Shown here: piece by piece, positions 37,847 to 46,543 of the stretch
How positions within the stretch are numbered: the first letter of the stretch is position 1
Layout of the letters: each line of letters starts with the position of its first letter
Origin: a virus
Length of the DNA stretch: 47,076 nt
IMG/VR virus record: IMGVR_UViG_3300046463_000181
Coordinates: 1 to 47,076 of that record
Strand: one strand, 5' to 3'
The notes under the pieces: model-generated
The model's input: the letters and a program-made list of their open reading frames with translations, nothing else
Databases searched by the model: none
Told to the model about the DNA's origin: nothing
Made by a program: the position numbers and the translations under genes

Positions 37847-39258
37847 GAGAGCGAGTCTGGTCGGTCGATGTAAACGGCCAGCCGTATATCGGCCTTCAGT
37901 CCGGGCGTCGGCAGTTCCGCATCCAGTTCAACATTGATATTTCACCAGGTGACGCGATTTCGTTCGCGGACATTCGCCTCTACAACATGAACAAAGGCTC
38001 TAGCATCGCTCAAGGCTCCAGCATCGTGCTGCGCGCAGGGTACGACGATAACATCGACGCGGTTTTCACCGGGTTTGTGACGAACACTCTTCGTGAGCGC
38101 GAGCCTGGAGCGCCGGAGATCATTACCAGGCTCGTCTGTCGTTCCGGGCAGCCGGCGGTAGATAGAGCATCTGCTCAGCTGTCGTTCGGTATCGGGACGC
38201 GCATTGAAGAAGTTCTCCGCGCTCTTGCGGCGGCTTGGCCGCTCCCGATCGACATCGACAATGCCCAGTTCGCCGATGCGAAGCCGTTGTCGTCCGGGCT
38301 GGTGGTGGACGGTGATATACCCTCAGCCATGAACGACCTGGCCTATGCCTATAAATTCGAGTGGATGCAGGACCGCGGGCGAATCGTAGTCACGAAAACG
38401 AACATGCCACGTACTGCCACACCGGTCAGGGTTGACCAGTTCAGCGGAATGATCGGCATCCCCGAGGTGTCTCGTGGACCTGACGGTCTCGGCGTGTTCG
38501 TTTCGGTGCAAATGAATCCGGCTCTGCGCATCAATGGCAAGATCGACATCGAGAGTGAGTTCGCCACTTTCAACACTGGCAACCTGTTCGTTTCCGAGTT
38601 GAGCGGTGATGCAAGCGCCAACGGCGAGTACAACATCTTCGCAATGAAGCACAGCGGAGACTCCCATAGCGACGTTTGGCGCACCGAGATCGACGGTCTT
38701 CGCGCCGGCACGACGCCAAGCACTACGCAGTTGGCCACGACCGAAAACGGGAAGCTGGTCTGGGGCGCAAGGGTAGATCAGGCTTTCCGAGCGAAAGTGC
38801 GCGAGATAACGTCACGCTTATCGTTTGACCCCAATTGGCTAATGGCTGTAATGGGGTTCGAGACTGGCTATACGTTCAGCCCCGCCGCCAGAAACCCGGG
38901 AAGCACGGCAACCGGTCTGATTCAGTTCATCGAATCAACCGCACGTGGACTCGGAACATCAACGGCGCAGTTGGCGCGTATGACCGCGATTCGGCAGCTC
39001 GACTATGTCGAGAGTTACTACCGACCTTACGACGGGCGAATCCGTAATTTGGGAGACGCCTATCTTGCAGTGCTTTGGCCGGCGGCCGTCGGCAGACCTG
39101 ACTCCTATGTAATGTGGCAGCGTGATTCCGGTCCTTACCAGCGCGAGTACGCGGCCAACTCTGGCCTGGATGTGAACCATAACGGCGTGATCACGCGAGG
39201 CGAAGCAGTGGCATCGGCCAATACCTCGTTCATGCGCGGGCAGCAGTTCGTCAGATGA
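37843..39258 (+). CDS. Baseplate hub protein fused to a transglycosylase-like domain
   Basis: 471 residues from ATG 37843. The first 300 residues are a hub domain (RRQFRIQFNIDIS; DIRLYNMNKGSS; VFTGFVTNTLRER), followed at about 315-455 by a lytic-transglycosylase-like domain: FDPNWLMAVMGFETGYTFSPAARN...ATGLIQF, with Glu340 as the likely catalytic acid. The enzyme would open peptidoglycan as the tail tube passes. Confidence 0.85.
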   Translation: MRERVWSVDVNGQPYIGLQSGRRQFRIQFNIDISPGDAISFADIRLYNMNKGSSIAQGSSIVLRAGYDDNIDAVFTGFVTNTLREREPGAPEIITRLVCRSGQPAVDRASAQLSFGIGTRIEEVLRALAAAWPLPIDIDNAQFADAKPLSSGLVVDGDIPSAMNDLAYAYKFEWMQDRGRIVVTKTNMPRTATPVRVDQFSGMIGIPEVSRGPDGLGVFVSVQMNPALRINGKIDIESEFATFNTGNLFVSELSGDASANGEYNIFAMKHSGDSHSDVWRTEIDGLRAGTTPSTTQLATTENGKLVWGARVDQAFRAKVREITSRLSFDPNWLMAVMGFETGYTFSPAARNPGSTATGLIQFIESTARGLGTSTAQLARMTAIRQLDYVESYYRPYDGRIRNLGDAYLAVLWPAAVGRPDSYVMWQRDSGPYQREYAANSGLDVNHNGVITRGEAVASANTSFMRGQQFVR

Positions 39259-39331
39259 CAAGTAGGCCTTCGGAATTGCCGTATCGTGTCTGCTACATTT
39301 CGCTGTATTACCGAGCCATCTGGGGAAACAC

Positions 39332-39754
39332 ATGCTGATGAAGATCAGGTCCATGATCACCACCTTCGTGATCCTCGCGGCCTCCGCATCAAACACCGCA
39401 TTTTCGGCCGAGAATCAGGCCGAGTGCGACGGACGCCAGATGTATAACTACGTCGATGTCGCGCTCAAAGCGGGCGGAGGAGTTGTGAATGTCGCGAACG
39501 ATCCGGAATACGGCGGCAGCTCAATATCTCTGGCGCTGAAGTCGGAGAACATGCGGATCTACAGCAAGATGATCTCCGACATTCGCGAGCACGACCTGAG
39601 CCTGGCTCGCGGCGGTTGCAAGACCCTGATCAAAGGCCCTACGAAGGGGATGATGTCGAGCCTCCGACAGGTAGAGTCGAAAATCCGAGCCTTGGTGAGC
39701 AGCCAGTACAGCGAGAAGGGTGTATTGACCGACGGTTTCGGAGATATCAGATAG
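39332..39754 (+). CDS. Exported small protein, possible moron
   Basis: 140 residues. MLMKIRSMITTFVILAASASNTAFSA is a signal peptide with cleavage near residue 26; the mature part has two cysteines (ECDGRQ, GGCKTL) that may bond in the periplasm. It interrupts the baseplate operon, with 73 bp before it and its own terminator after it. Not a recognised tail component; expression in the lysogen is possible. Confidence 0.6.
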   Translation: MLMKIRSMITTFVILAASASNTAFSAENQAECDGRQMYNYVDVALKAGGGVVNVANDPEYGGSSISLALKSENMRIYSKMISDIREHDLSLARGGCKTLIKGPTKGMMSSLRQVESKIRALVSSQYSEKGVLTDGFGDIR

Positions 39755-39783
39755 ACCAACAACACAGCAGAACCCATCAAATG

Positions 39784-39804
39784 ACCCGCTCCGGCGGGTT
39801 TTTT
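39784..39804 (+). terminator. Terminator after the exported protein gene
   Basis: ACCCGC/GCGGGT stem (39784-39789, 39794-39799) with TCCG loop and six T residues. It lies inside the baseplate operon 29 bp before the spike gene. Confidence 0.8.
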
Positions 39805-39832
39805 ATTGCCCATGGAAAAATGGAGAACTGGA

Positions 39833-40540
39833 ATGCTTGAGTCTGAGGGGCGCGCAAGGCAGGCAAAGCTCATCCGCGACGCATTTCGCGAGGTTTTGAA
39901 GGGTGTCAGCACCTCAATCCCAGGTCACGTGCTTACGTTCAATCCAGATACCCAGCTCGCCCAAGTGCAGCCAGGCATCGTCCGGGTGGACATAAACGGC
40001 GCCGAGTTCAAGGTTCCTCCGATTATCGAGGTCCCAGTCTATTTCCCTGGTGGCGATTACTGCGTCGAATACCAGATCGACCCTGGTTGTGAGGGCAACA
40101 TCCTGTTCTCCCAGCGCTGCATTGATGGATGGATCCAGAGCGGCGGTATCGCCAGCAACCCGATCGGTCGCTTCCACAACATGCAGGACGCCATGTTCCT
40201 GCCGGGATTCAGGTCGCAGCCGAACGTGCTACCGGAGTTCCAAAACAACGGCTTGCGCTTGCGCAATCGAGCTGGAACGCAGTTCGTCTGGCTGAAGAAT
40301 GACAACAGCATCTCCATGGATAACGGGGTCGCCAGGTTCAACGTACTGCCAGATGGTACGACCCTCATGCAGAACAGCTCCGGCATGTTCCAGCTTCTGG
40401 CTGACGGTTCTTTCCTGATCAACGGACTGAAGATAACGCCAGACGGCGACGTGATCACAGCTACCGGTATCTCCCTCAAAAATCACAGAACGTCAGGTGT
40501 AACGCCTGGATCTGGAACAAGTGGAGTGCCTGTTATATGA
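39833..40540 (+). CDS. Baseplate spike protein (Gp138-type N-terminus)
   Basis: 235 residues from ATG 39833 (GGAG upstream). VSTSIPGHVLTFNPDTQLAQVQPGI and PVYFPGGDYCVEYQIDPGCEGNILFSQRCIDGW are the OB-fold elements of Gp138-like spikes; the C-terminal half is a repetitive beta-helix ending LKNHRTSGVTPGSGTSGVPV. It forms the membrane-piercing tip. Confidence 0.85.
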   Translation: MLESEGRARQAKLIRDAFREVLKGVSTSIPGHVLTFNPDTQLAQVQPGIVRVDINGAEFKVPPIIEVPVYFPGGDYCVEYQIDPGCEGNILFSQRCIDGWIQSGGIASNPIGRFHNMQDAMFLPGFRSQPNVLPEFQNNGLRLRNRAGTQFVWLKNDNSISMDNGVARFNVLPDGTTLMQNSSGMFQLLADGSFLINGLKITPDGDVITATGISLKNHRTSGVTPGSGTSGVPVI

Positions 40541-40884
40541 CCGTTCGCAGACTCGACGACAACGGCGACATCGTGACGCGCGGGCAACAGTTCATCTCCG
40601 GCCAGTCCGAGGTTGCGCAGACGGTGCTAACCCGGCTCCGCCTATTCCTAGGCGAGTACTTCCGGGACATCACCGACGGCACGCCATGGTACGAGCAGAT
40701 CCTGGGTAAGTTCACCAGCCTCTCCACCGCCGAGGCTGCACTCAGGGCGCGCATCGCCAACACGCCAGGCGTGATCCGGCTCGCCAGCTTCTCCGCTGAC
40801 TTCAATATCGAAAACCGCAAATACAGCGTAAGCGCTGGGATTCTCACTGAGTTCGGCCTAGAAGAGGTAACACTGAATGGCTAG
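40537..40884 (+). CDS. Baseplate wedge protein (GpW/Gp25-like)
   Basis: 115 residues. RLRLFLGEYFRDITDGTPWYEQILGKF and the ARIANTPGVIRLASFSADFN strand pair are the standard gp25-like wedge features. ATGA overlap with the spike gene and an eight-base overlap with the next. Confidence 0.85.
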   Translation: MTVRRLDDNGDIVTRGQQFISGQSEVAQTVLTRLRLFLGEYFRDITDGTPWYEQILGKFTSLSTAEAALRARIANTPGVIRLASFSADFNIENRKYSVSAGILTEFGLEEVTLNG

Positions 40885-42097
40885 CCTGACTTCGACCGGC
40901 TACGTGCTACAGACGCAAAACGACTGGTTCGCCCAAGAGAGGCAGTTCTACCTCGACATCGATCCGTTGTGGAACCTGGATCCTTCGACGCCTGATGGCC
41001 TGAAGATGGCGCACGACTCGGAGATCTTTTACGCGCTCGACGAGACGCTGCAGCAGGCCTACAACTCGAAAGACCCGAACAAGGCCAAGGGCAACGACCT
41101 CGACATCATTTGCTCGCTGACCGGCACCATCCGCTCAGGCGGTTCGCGCTCGAGCGTGCAGCTGACCTTAACCGCCACCCCGGGCACTCCCATTCCGGCA
41201 GGTAACCGGTTTGAGTCGGTCACCACCGGCAGCCGCTGGGCGACTGACCAGGCCGTGACCGCCGACTCATTGGGGTCGGCGACCGTCAACGCGACATGCA
41301 CAGTCGTCGGGCCTACCCAGGGTGACATCGGCACCATCACCCGCATCGTGGACGTGGTAGCAGGCCTGGCCAGCGTGACAAACGCCACGCCTGCCACGCC
41401 TGGCACCGACGGTCAGCGCGATGAGCAGCTACGCGTGACGCGAGCAACTGCAGTAGGCAAGCCGGGCAATAACCAGATCGACTCCATGGTCGGCGAACTG
41501 TTCGGCGTAGACGGCGTGCGCAGGGTGAAGGTGTACGAGAACGACACAAACTCAGGCACCGTAACGGCAGACAATCCACATGGACTCCCGCCGCACTCAA
41601 TCGCACCCATCGTAGATGGTGGGACTGACGACGATGTTGCAATGGCGATCTATCTGAAGAAAAACCCTGGTGCGCTGCTATATCAGGCCGGCACGCCCTT
41701 CCAAGTTGAGGTCACTTCACCCAAGTACCCGACCAATAAGAAGGTGGTCCGCGCGAGTCGCCCCATCTACGTCGACATGCTCCCGGTCATCCATGTCGTC
41801 AGCGACGGATCACTTCCGCCGAACGCCGACCAGCTTATAAAGGAGGCGATCATGGAGTACGCCGCCGGCGACCTGATCCCGGCTGACGTTGGATTCAAGA
41901 TCGACGGCTTCGATATCGGTGAGACGGTGCCATTCAGCACGATCTTCACGCCGGTCAACAAGGTCATTGGCTCGTACGGTGACAGCTATGTCGACTTGCC
42001 TTCGTCCAGTCTAAACGGCGGACAGGCAAACGTCGTCATCGCCTACAACCAGATGTCCCGGTGGACGGAGAGCAACATCACCGTAGTGATCACGTGA
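40877..42097 (+). CDS. Baseplate J-like protein
   Basis: 406 residues. The central TPGTDGQRDEQLRVTRATAVGKPGNNQIDSMVGELFGVDGVRRVKVYEN is the Baseplate_J signature; N- and C-terminal regions agree with wedge proteins of simple contractile tails. It bridges hub and tail-fibre attachment. Confidence 0.9.
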   Translation: MASLTSTGYVLQTQNDWFAQERQFYLDIDPLWNLDPSTPDGLKMAHDSEIFYALDETLQQAYNSKDPNKAKGNDLDIICSLTGTIRSGGSRSSVQLTLTATPGTPIPAGNRFESVTTGSRWATDQAVTADSLGSATVNATCTVVGPTQGDIGTITRIVDVVAGLASVTNATPATPGTDGQRDEQLRVTRATAVGKPGNNQIDSMVGELFGVDGVRRVKVYENDTNSGTVTADNPHGLPPHSIAPIVDGGTDDDVAMAIYLKKNPGALLYQAGTPFQVEVTSPKYPTNKKVVRASRPIYVDMLPVIHVVSDGSLPPNADQLIKEAIMEYAAGDLIPADVGFKIDGFDIGETVPFSTIFTPVNKVIGSYGDSYVDLPSSSLNGGQANVVIAYNQMSRWTESNITVVIT

Positions 42098-42738
42098 TGA
42101 ACATCCCAGATCGCATTTACGCCCAGTACCGGGACAAGGCAAAGGCTGTGAACTGGTACGCCATTGCTCGGAAGCTGGGCGGAAGCCTTGAAGATGCAGC
42201 GAAGGCCATCCGCAATAGCTACGACATTGATGCCGCAGAGGGTGAGCAGCTCAACGTCATAGGGCGCATTGTTGTAGTGCCGCGCAGTTTCGTGGGTTCT
42301 ATGCCGATGAACCCTGGCATGTTCGATCTAACGGATGGGTCCGAATTCGGCGACGACGAAGCCATGTTCAGCGCGCTGACTATCGACCAAGACGGGCAGC
42401 TCTCCGACGAGCTCTACCGGCTGGTCATTAAAGCAAAGATCGTCAAGAACAACGGCGACGCCACTATCGAAAACATCCTCGACGGCATGAATTTCCTACT
42501 TCCGAATGCAGAGGTTTTGCGCGTTACGGACGGAGAGGACATGTCGTTCAGCATCGAGTTTTACGGGCAGATCACCAACCTTGAACGGTTCGCGCTGCTG
42601 AATGCAGGGCTAGTGCCGAAGCCACAAGCGGTGAGGTTTAGCGGGTTCCTTGAGGGGTTCGAAATGGTCGAATTCGGCGATATGGATGCTGAGTTCGGTG
42701 ACGAAAACGCAGAATTTGCAGGATATATAGGGGCATAA
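42097..42738 (+). CDS. Baseplate/tail-fibre connector (DUF2612)
   Basis: 213 residues from the ATG that overlaps the preceding stop (TGATG). Helical start RIYAQYRDKAKAVNWYAIARKLGG and AAEGEQLNVIGRIVVVPR, then LIKAKIVKNNGDATIENILDGMNFLLP: the DUF2612 pattern. A repeated EFGDxDAEFGDENAEF tail follows. Confidence 0.85.
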   Translation: MNIPDRIYAQYRDKAKAVNWYAIARKLGGSLEDAAKAIRNSYDIDAAEGEQLNVIGRIVVVPRSFVGSMPMNPGMFDLTDGSEFGDDEAMFSALTIDQDGQLSDELYRLVIKAKIVKNNGDATIENILDGMNFLLPNAEVLRVTDGEDMSFSIEFYGQITNLERFALLNAGLVPKPQAVRFSGFLEGFEMVEFGDMDAEFGDENAEFAGYIGA

Positions 42739-42739
42739 C

Positions 42740-43738
42740 ATGGCATTGAATCTTAACGAGCGCTACCCAGGCCGATTCAATAATCCAACTGCTGGCTATC
42801 CTCAGGGCTCTTATAGAAATAGAACAAGCCCAACGGCAAAGGACGGATCGTACCTAGAACAGGACTGGGCCAACGACAAAGAGGGATTCTTTCAATCTCT
42901 ACTGGTCGATGCTTCTATCACGGCAAATGGAGAAGTGGATTCGGTAGGGGCGTCACAATATCGAGACGCTTTGAGGAAGATCATTGGTGATATTGTTCAG
43001 GCATCATCTCCGGTAGTTGGGTCGTCGCGCAATGTGCGGATGAGTGTACCAGTAGCCTCCGCGACCGCTACGCTTACTGCTGATCAGATAGTTGTAGGGA
43101 CATCTTTGATTGGGGCTACATATCGGGTAGGCGGATTCAACAAAACCGTTAATCTTAGTGGTAATGGCGTAGGCGGAATGGATGTTGGCACCGCTCCAGT
43201 TAGTGGATTTGTTGCGGTTTATGCAATCTATAATCCTTTAACTGGTGTGTCGGGGCTGCTGGCTACAAACGCGACTACTACGCTTGCGCCTGAAATCTAT
43301 GGTGGTGCTAATATGCCATCTGGTTATACTGCGTCGGCATTGCTTAGTGTTTGGATTACTAACGCAAGCAGGCAGTTCGTAGTTGGATCCCAAATCGATC
43401 GTCGTATTGGCATGACCACAGTAAATGCGCTATCAAGTTCAACTGTGAACGCTACGCCGGTAGCCTTAGCGGTTACTTTTTTGCCTAAGAACGCGAAGTT
43501 TTGTTCGGGTGCGCTTCAGATTTCATCGACTGCTACATCAGTTTCCTCTATTGCAGTATTCGATTCTGATGCCGCGGTCGGGGGGCAGCCATGCGGCGGG
43601 GCACTTGTAGCGAGTGCAGTCCAGTCCAGTGCGTTCAGTCGGATTGCCATGCAGACTGTACAGCAGATCCGCTGGAGTTCATCTAATAGCGCTGGTACGC
43701 CGACGTTTTCGATTGGTATCAGTTCATATGAGATCTAA
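42740..43738 (+). CDS. Tail fibre protein
   Basis: 332 residues. The N-terminal 70 residues (RYPGRFNNPTAGYPQGSYRN...LEQDWANDKEGFFQSLLVDASITANGEVDSV) are the conserved Pseudomonas tail-fibre attachment region; the rest is serine/threonine/alanine-rich beta sequence. Third-position GC drops along the gene, typical of exchanged receptor-binding ends. Confidence 0.88.
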   Translation: MALNLNERYPGRFNNPTAGYPQGSYRNRTSPTAKDGSYLEQDWANDKEGFFQSLLVDASITANGEVDSVGASQYRDALRKIIGDIVQASSPVVGSSRNVRMSVPVASATATLTADQIVVGTSLIGATYRVGGFNKTVNLSGNGVGGMDVGTAPVSGFVAVYAIYNPLTGVSGLLATNATTTLAPEIYGGANMPSGYTASALLSVWITNASRQFVVGSQIDRRIGMTTVNALSSSTVNATPVALAVTFLPKNAKFCSGALQISSTATSVSSIAVFDSDAAVGGQPCGGALVASAVQSSAFSRIAMQTVQQIRWSSSNSAGTPTFSIGISSYEI

Positions 43739-43741
43739 GCT

Positions 43742-43924
43742 ATGAAAATAATTGTCCAGTTTTCCGATGAGTCGGAGACGAAAATTTCAGGATATCTTTC
43801 GTGCTTTCAGGACGAAGAAGTTTATCCCAATCAATCTGAAATAGTCGCCTCCGATCCACGGTGGAAAGAGTACTTCGAAAGCCTGCCGGCAATGCTTCAA
43901 GAGGCATTGCCAACACCGAATTAA
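43742..43924 (+). CDS. Small protein after the tail fibre, possible fibre chaperone
   Basis: 60 residues (MKIIVQFSDESETKISGYLS...EEVYPNQSEIVASDPRWKEYFESLP). The position and the 'YPNQ...D.RW..Y' ending resemble short tail-fibre assembly proteins. AT-rich like the 3' half of the fibre gene, so the two probably move together. Confidence 0.6.
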   Translation: MKIIVQFSDESETKISGYLSCFQDEEVYPNQSEIVASDPRWKEYFESLPAMLQEALPTPN

Positions 43925-43932
43925 GTTACGCT

Positions 43933-45087
43933 TCAGCCATGCGATGGGGTTGTTGAGCGCTTACCTTCAACCCTATATTTAATAATCTTATCGGAAATCG
44001 CGCGGCCCTTCCTGCGCATTGGTGTTTCCACTAGCCTGAAGGTTGCCTCTGACAGCAAGAAAATCATCACCGCAGCAGTTAATGTGAATGCTATCGTGAA
44101 TGTTTCATCAAACCTTACTTCTGGGTTCAATCTATACCAGACTTCGCGAGTACCGAAGAAAACTGCTTCATGGCATAGATAGATTGCATATGATCGTGAT
44201 CCTAGATAAACCAAAGACTTCCTGAATAAATTCTCTTTAATTAGCAATCCTGAATTATGCCCGGCGATCCATACGAGAAAAGCAGACGCAACAGCAGCGA
44301 GGCCCGGTGACAACGATGGGGAAATGATTGGCAGACGTATCAAACAAAAAACCAACACCGTGAATGTAATCCATCTTAATAGGCTGTATTTAAGCACTGA
44401 AGGTTTTACACGATTGAATATAGCTTCCGGGATCATCGCCAGTAGGACGCCACATATTATTGCGTCGGTACGTACAGGCCAGAGGAATGCAGCGATAGGT
44501 CGCTCGATAAAGAATTGAATTGCAAACAAGGCAATAAACACTATTGCAAGTGTGGATCGCCTGAGCGCGAAAAGAACGATAGGGAAAATAAAGTAGAATT
44601 GTTCTTCTAGGGAAAGGCTCCAATACACTGCCGCAGAACCGCAGTTATGGTCTCGTATGCACAAATAGAAGTAAAAATTCGCCACTTGAAATGCAGCAGC
44701 CAATGCATTGGTTACGGTATTTTCCAGAATGCCATACGCACCACTGGTATTGAAAAAAGCTGTGGCCAAAACATAGATAGCCAGCCATAGCAGGGCAGCA
44801 GGCCACAGACGCCACATCCGGCGCACCCAAAAAGGAACAGCGAAATATCTAAAGTCTCTCCATGAGTTATTTTGCGACAGCTTTGGGAGTACAGATCGAG
44901 CTATTACAAATCCAGAAATACAAAAGAAAAGGTCGACGCCTCCAGTCAAAGAAGAGTTCGACGCGAACTTTTCAAACCATGAGGGCGCCCAGACGTACAG
45001 AAGTCGCAGGTGGGCAGCAATAGTAATGATGATTGTCACACCGCGTAATGCTTCAATTTCTAGGTTTTTCTGTTGAGAATCGATCAT
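43933..45087 (-). CDS. Membrane acyltransferase (acyltransferase-3 family)
   Basis: 384 residues from ATG 45087; a TTG at 45132 would add 15 residues but lacks a ribosome site. Ten or so membrane segments. LEIEALRGVTIIITIAAHLRLLY contains the family's R...H pair and GGVDLFFCISGFVIARS its second motif, with WSLSLEEQFYFIFP further on: the OafA/O-acetyltransferase layout. Reversed, AT-rich and placed between fibre and lysis genes, it most likely acetylates surface polysaccharide in the lysogen and changes phage receptor properties. Confidence 0.88.
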   Translation of the reverse strand: MIDSQQKNLEIEALRGVTIIITIAAHLRLLYVWAPSWFEKFASNSSLTGGVDLFFCISGFVIARSVLPKLSQNNSWRDFRYFAVPFWVRRMWRLWPAALLWLAIYVLATAFFNTSGAYGILENTVTNALAAAFQVANFYFYLCIRDHNCGSAAVYWSLSLEEQFYFIFPIVLFALRRSTLAIVFIALFAIQFFIERPIAAFLWPVRTDAIICGVLLAMIPEAIFNRVKPSVLKYSLLRWITFTVLVFCLIRLPIISPSLSPGLAAVASAFLVWIAGHNSGLLIKENLFRKSLVYLGSRSYAIYLCHEAVFFGTREVWYRLNPEVRFDETFTIAFTLTAAVMIFLLSEATFRLVETPMRRKGRAISDKIIKYRVEGKRSTTPSHG

Positions 45088-45183
45088 TCCAAGCTTTTCC
45101 GAACGCTGGGTTGTAGGTGGCGCGAGGCTCAAGGGCGGAACTATCCACTATGAGGTCACATAAATAAAGCGAAGTCCCGAGAT

Positions 45184-45208
45184 CCCGCCATCTAGCGGGT
45201 ATTTTTTT
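45184..45208 (+). terminator. Terminator between acyltransferase and endolysin
   Basis: CCCGC/GCGGG stem (45184-45188, 45195-45199), six-base loop, then TA and seven T residues. It faces rightward and lies 16 bp before the endolysin start. Confidence 0.7.
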
Positions 45209-45223
45209 GCCTGGAGAAAAGTG

Positions 45224-45646
45224 ATGCCTGTAACCGAGAAAGAGCGCGACATCCTCGCCCGCACGCTGTGGGGGGAGGCTCGCGGTGAAGGAACTGCCGG
45301 CCAGATCGCCGTGGCGTGGACGATCCGCAACCGTGTCTTCGATGGAAAGGAGAAGTCATGGTGGGGAGAGGGCTACGCCGGCGTTTGCCAGAAGCCTTAT
45401 CAATTCAGCTGCTGGAACAAGACCGACCCGAACTATCAGTTCCTGATCGGCGTGAAGCAGATCCCGTTCCGCGAACTGGCGCAATGTCGCATCGCTGCTG
45501 ACAAGGTGATCGACGGCGCGGTGCCTGATCCAACCGGCGGCGCCACGCACTACTACGCCACCAGCATCAAGGCACCGGCCTGGGCGGCAAAGGCCAAGCA
45601 GACGCTGAAGTTGGGCGGTCACGTCTTCTTCAAGGATGTCCCGTGA
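45224..45646 (+). CDS. Endolysin (SleB-like cell wall hydrolase)
   Basis: 140 residues from ATG 45224 (GGAG seven bases upstream). ERDILARTLWGEARGEGTAGQIAVAWTIRNRV carries the family's catalytic glutamate in WGEARGEG; YQFSCWN and GATHYYA are the other conserved blocks of SleB/hydrolase_2 lysozymes. No signal peptide, so it depends on a holin. Its stop overlaps the Rz start. Confidence 0.9.
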   Translation: MPVTEKERDILARTLWGEARGEGTAGQIAVAWTIRNRVFDGKEKSWWGEGYAGVCQKPYQFSCWNKTDPNYQFLIGVKQIPFRELAQCRIAADKVIDGAVPDPTGGATHYYATSIKAPAWAAKAKQTLKLGGHVFFKDVP

Positions 45647-46167
45647 TGGTCGTCCCTTGGAAGGCGGTAGGCCTGCTGGCGCTGGTGCTGATCGGCGCCG
45701 GCAGTGCCTGGCAGTTTCAGGAGTGGCGCTACGGGAGGCAGTTGGCCGAGCAGGCGCGGCTTAACGCTGACGCCATGAATCAACTGACCCTGACCGCGGC
45801 CATCGCGCAGCAGGCCGAGCAGGAAAAGCGTCTGGCGCTCGAGCAGAAGCTGGCGGCCAGTGAGCAAACCCATTACAGGAAATTGAGTGATGCCCAACGT
45901 GACCAAGATCGCCTGCGCGATCGCCTTGCCACTGCTGATCTCCGGCTGTCAGTCCTCATCGACGCGGATTCAGCCAGTGGCTGTGACGTGCCAAAAGCCA
46001 CCGGCGCCGGCTGCGTGGATCATGCAGCCGTACGCGCCCGACTTGACCCAGCGCATGCTCAAAGAATTATCGCCATCACCGACACCGGTGACCGTGGATT
46101 GATCGCGTTGCAGGCGTGTCAGGCCTATGTGAGGGCGGTCAGCTCTCCCGATCCCGCGCATCCCTGA
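45646..46167 (+). CDS. Rz: Rz-like inner membrane spanin subunit
   Basis: 173 residues from ATG 45646 (AAGGA nine bases upstream). One N-terminal membrane helix (VGLLALVLIGAGSAW) then a long periplasmic coiled coil (AQQAEQEKRLALEQKLAASEQ...QRDQDRLRDRLATAD), the i-spanin layout. With Rz1 it fuses the membranes in the last step of lysis. Rz1 is embedded in it in another frame. Confidence 0.88.
   Translation: MVVPWKAVGLLALVLIGAGSAWQFQEWRYGRQLAEQARLNADAMNQLTLTAAIAQQAEQEKRLALEQKLAASEQTHYRKLSDAQRDQDRLRDRLATADLRLSVLIDADSASGCDVPKATGAGCVDHAAVRARLDPAHAQRIIAITDTGDRGLIALQACQAYVRAVSSPDPAHP
45890..46102 (+). CDS. Rz1: Rz1-like outer membrane spanin lipoprotein
   Basis: 70 residues from ATG 45890 (AGGA upstream), wholly inside Rz in another frame. 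Signal MPNVTKIACAIALPLLISGC with lipobox LISGC, then a proline-rich mature part (CQKPPAPAAW, LSPSPTPVTV) of 52 residues. This is the embedded o-spanin arrangement known from lambda. Confidence 0.85.
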   Translation: MPNVTKIACAIALPLLISGCQSSSTRIQPVAVTCQKPPAPAAWIMQPYAPDLTQRMLKELSPSPTPVTVD

Positions 46168-46471
46168 GAAGGCGCTGATTTTCTTGGAAGAGATGGTCTC
46201 TCTGGTGCGACACGTCAGCGAATCGGCGTCTTTCGCTCAGTAAATCCCCCTCGGCGTATTGAAGCTTTGCCCTGAAGGAATTTCTCTCCTGTGTGAGCGC
46301 ATCGTTGTCTCGAACCAACCCCTCAATATTTGCCAGTGCGCGCTCGAGCTTTAGGGTGAGGGCTTCGAATTCGTTCTCATACATCCGCAGCTGGTGGCGG
46401 CAGGTTTCGAGCGAAGTCGGGTTACCGAGCCAATCGTCGGTTTCTTCTATATAGAGGGGATCCACGGGCAT
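46139..46471 (-). CDS. Small coiled-coil protein, probably SOS-regulated
   Basis: 110 residues. After an acidic start (PVDPLYIEETDDWLGNPTS) the protein is a coiled coil (RHQLRMYENEFEALTLKLERALANIEGL ... RDHLFQENQRLLRD). Its 3' end overlaps Rz by 29 bp. A CTG-N10-CAG LexA-type box lies 13-28 bp before the ATG, where it would cover the promoter. The ribosome site is weak. Function unknown. Confidence 0.65.
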   Translation of the reverse strand: MPVDPLYIEETDDWLGNPTSLETCRHQLRMYENEFEALTLKLERALANIEGLVRDNDALTQERNSFRAKLQYAEGDLLSERRRFADVSHQRDHLFQENQRLLRDARDRES

Positions 46472-46484
46472 GCCTTGCTGAGTA

Positions 46485-46500
46485 CTGGTTGCATATACAG
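46485..46500 (-). promoter_or_regulatory. LexA (SOS) box upstream of 46471
   Basis: Reading leftward: CTGTATATGCAACCAG, a CTG-N10-CAG site with TATAT in the first half, extended symmetrically by TA...TA. It fits the gamma-proteobacterial LexA consensus well and sits just before the start of a minus-strand gene. Confidence 0.65.
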
Positions 46501-46543
46501 TAATCGAGGCGAAGGGAGCGGGCGAGGGTGAAGCGACGAACTG

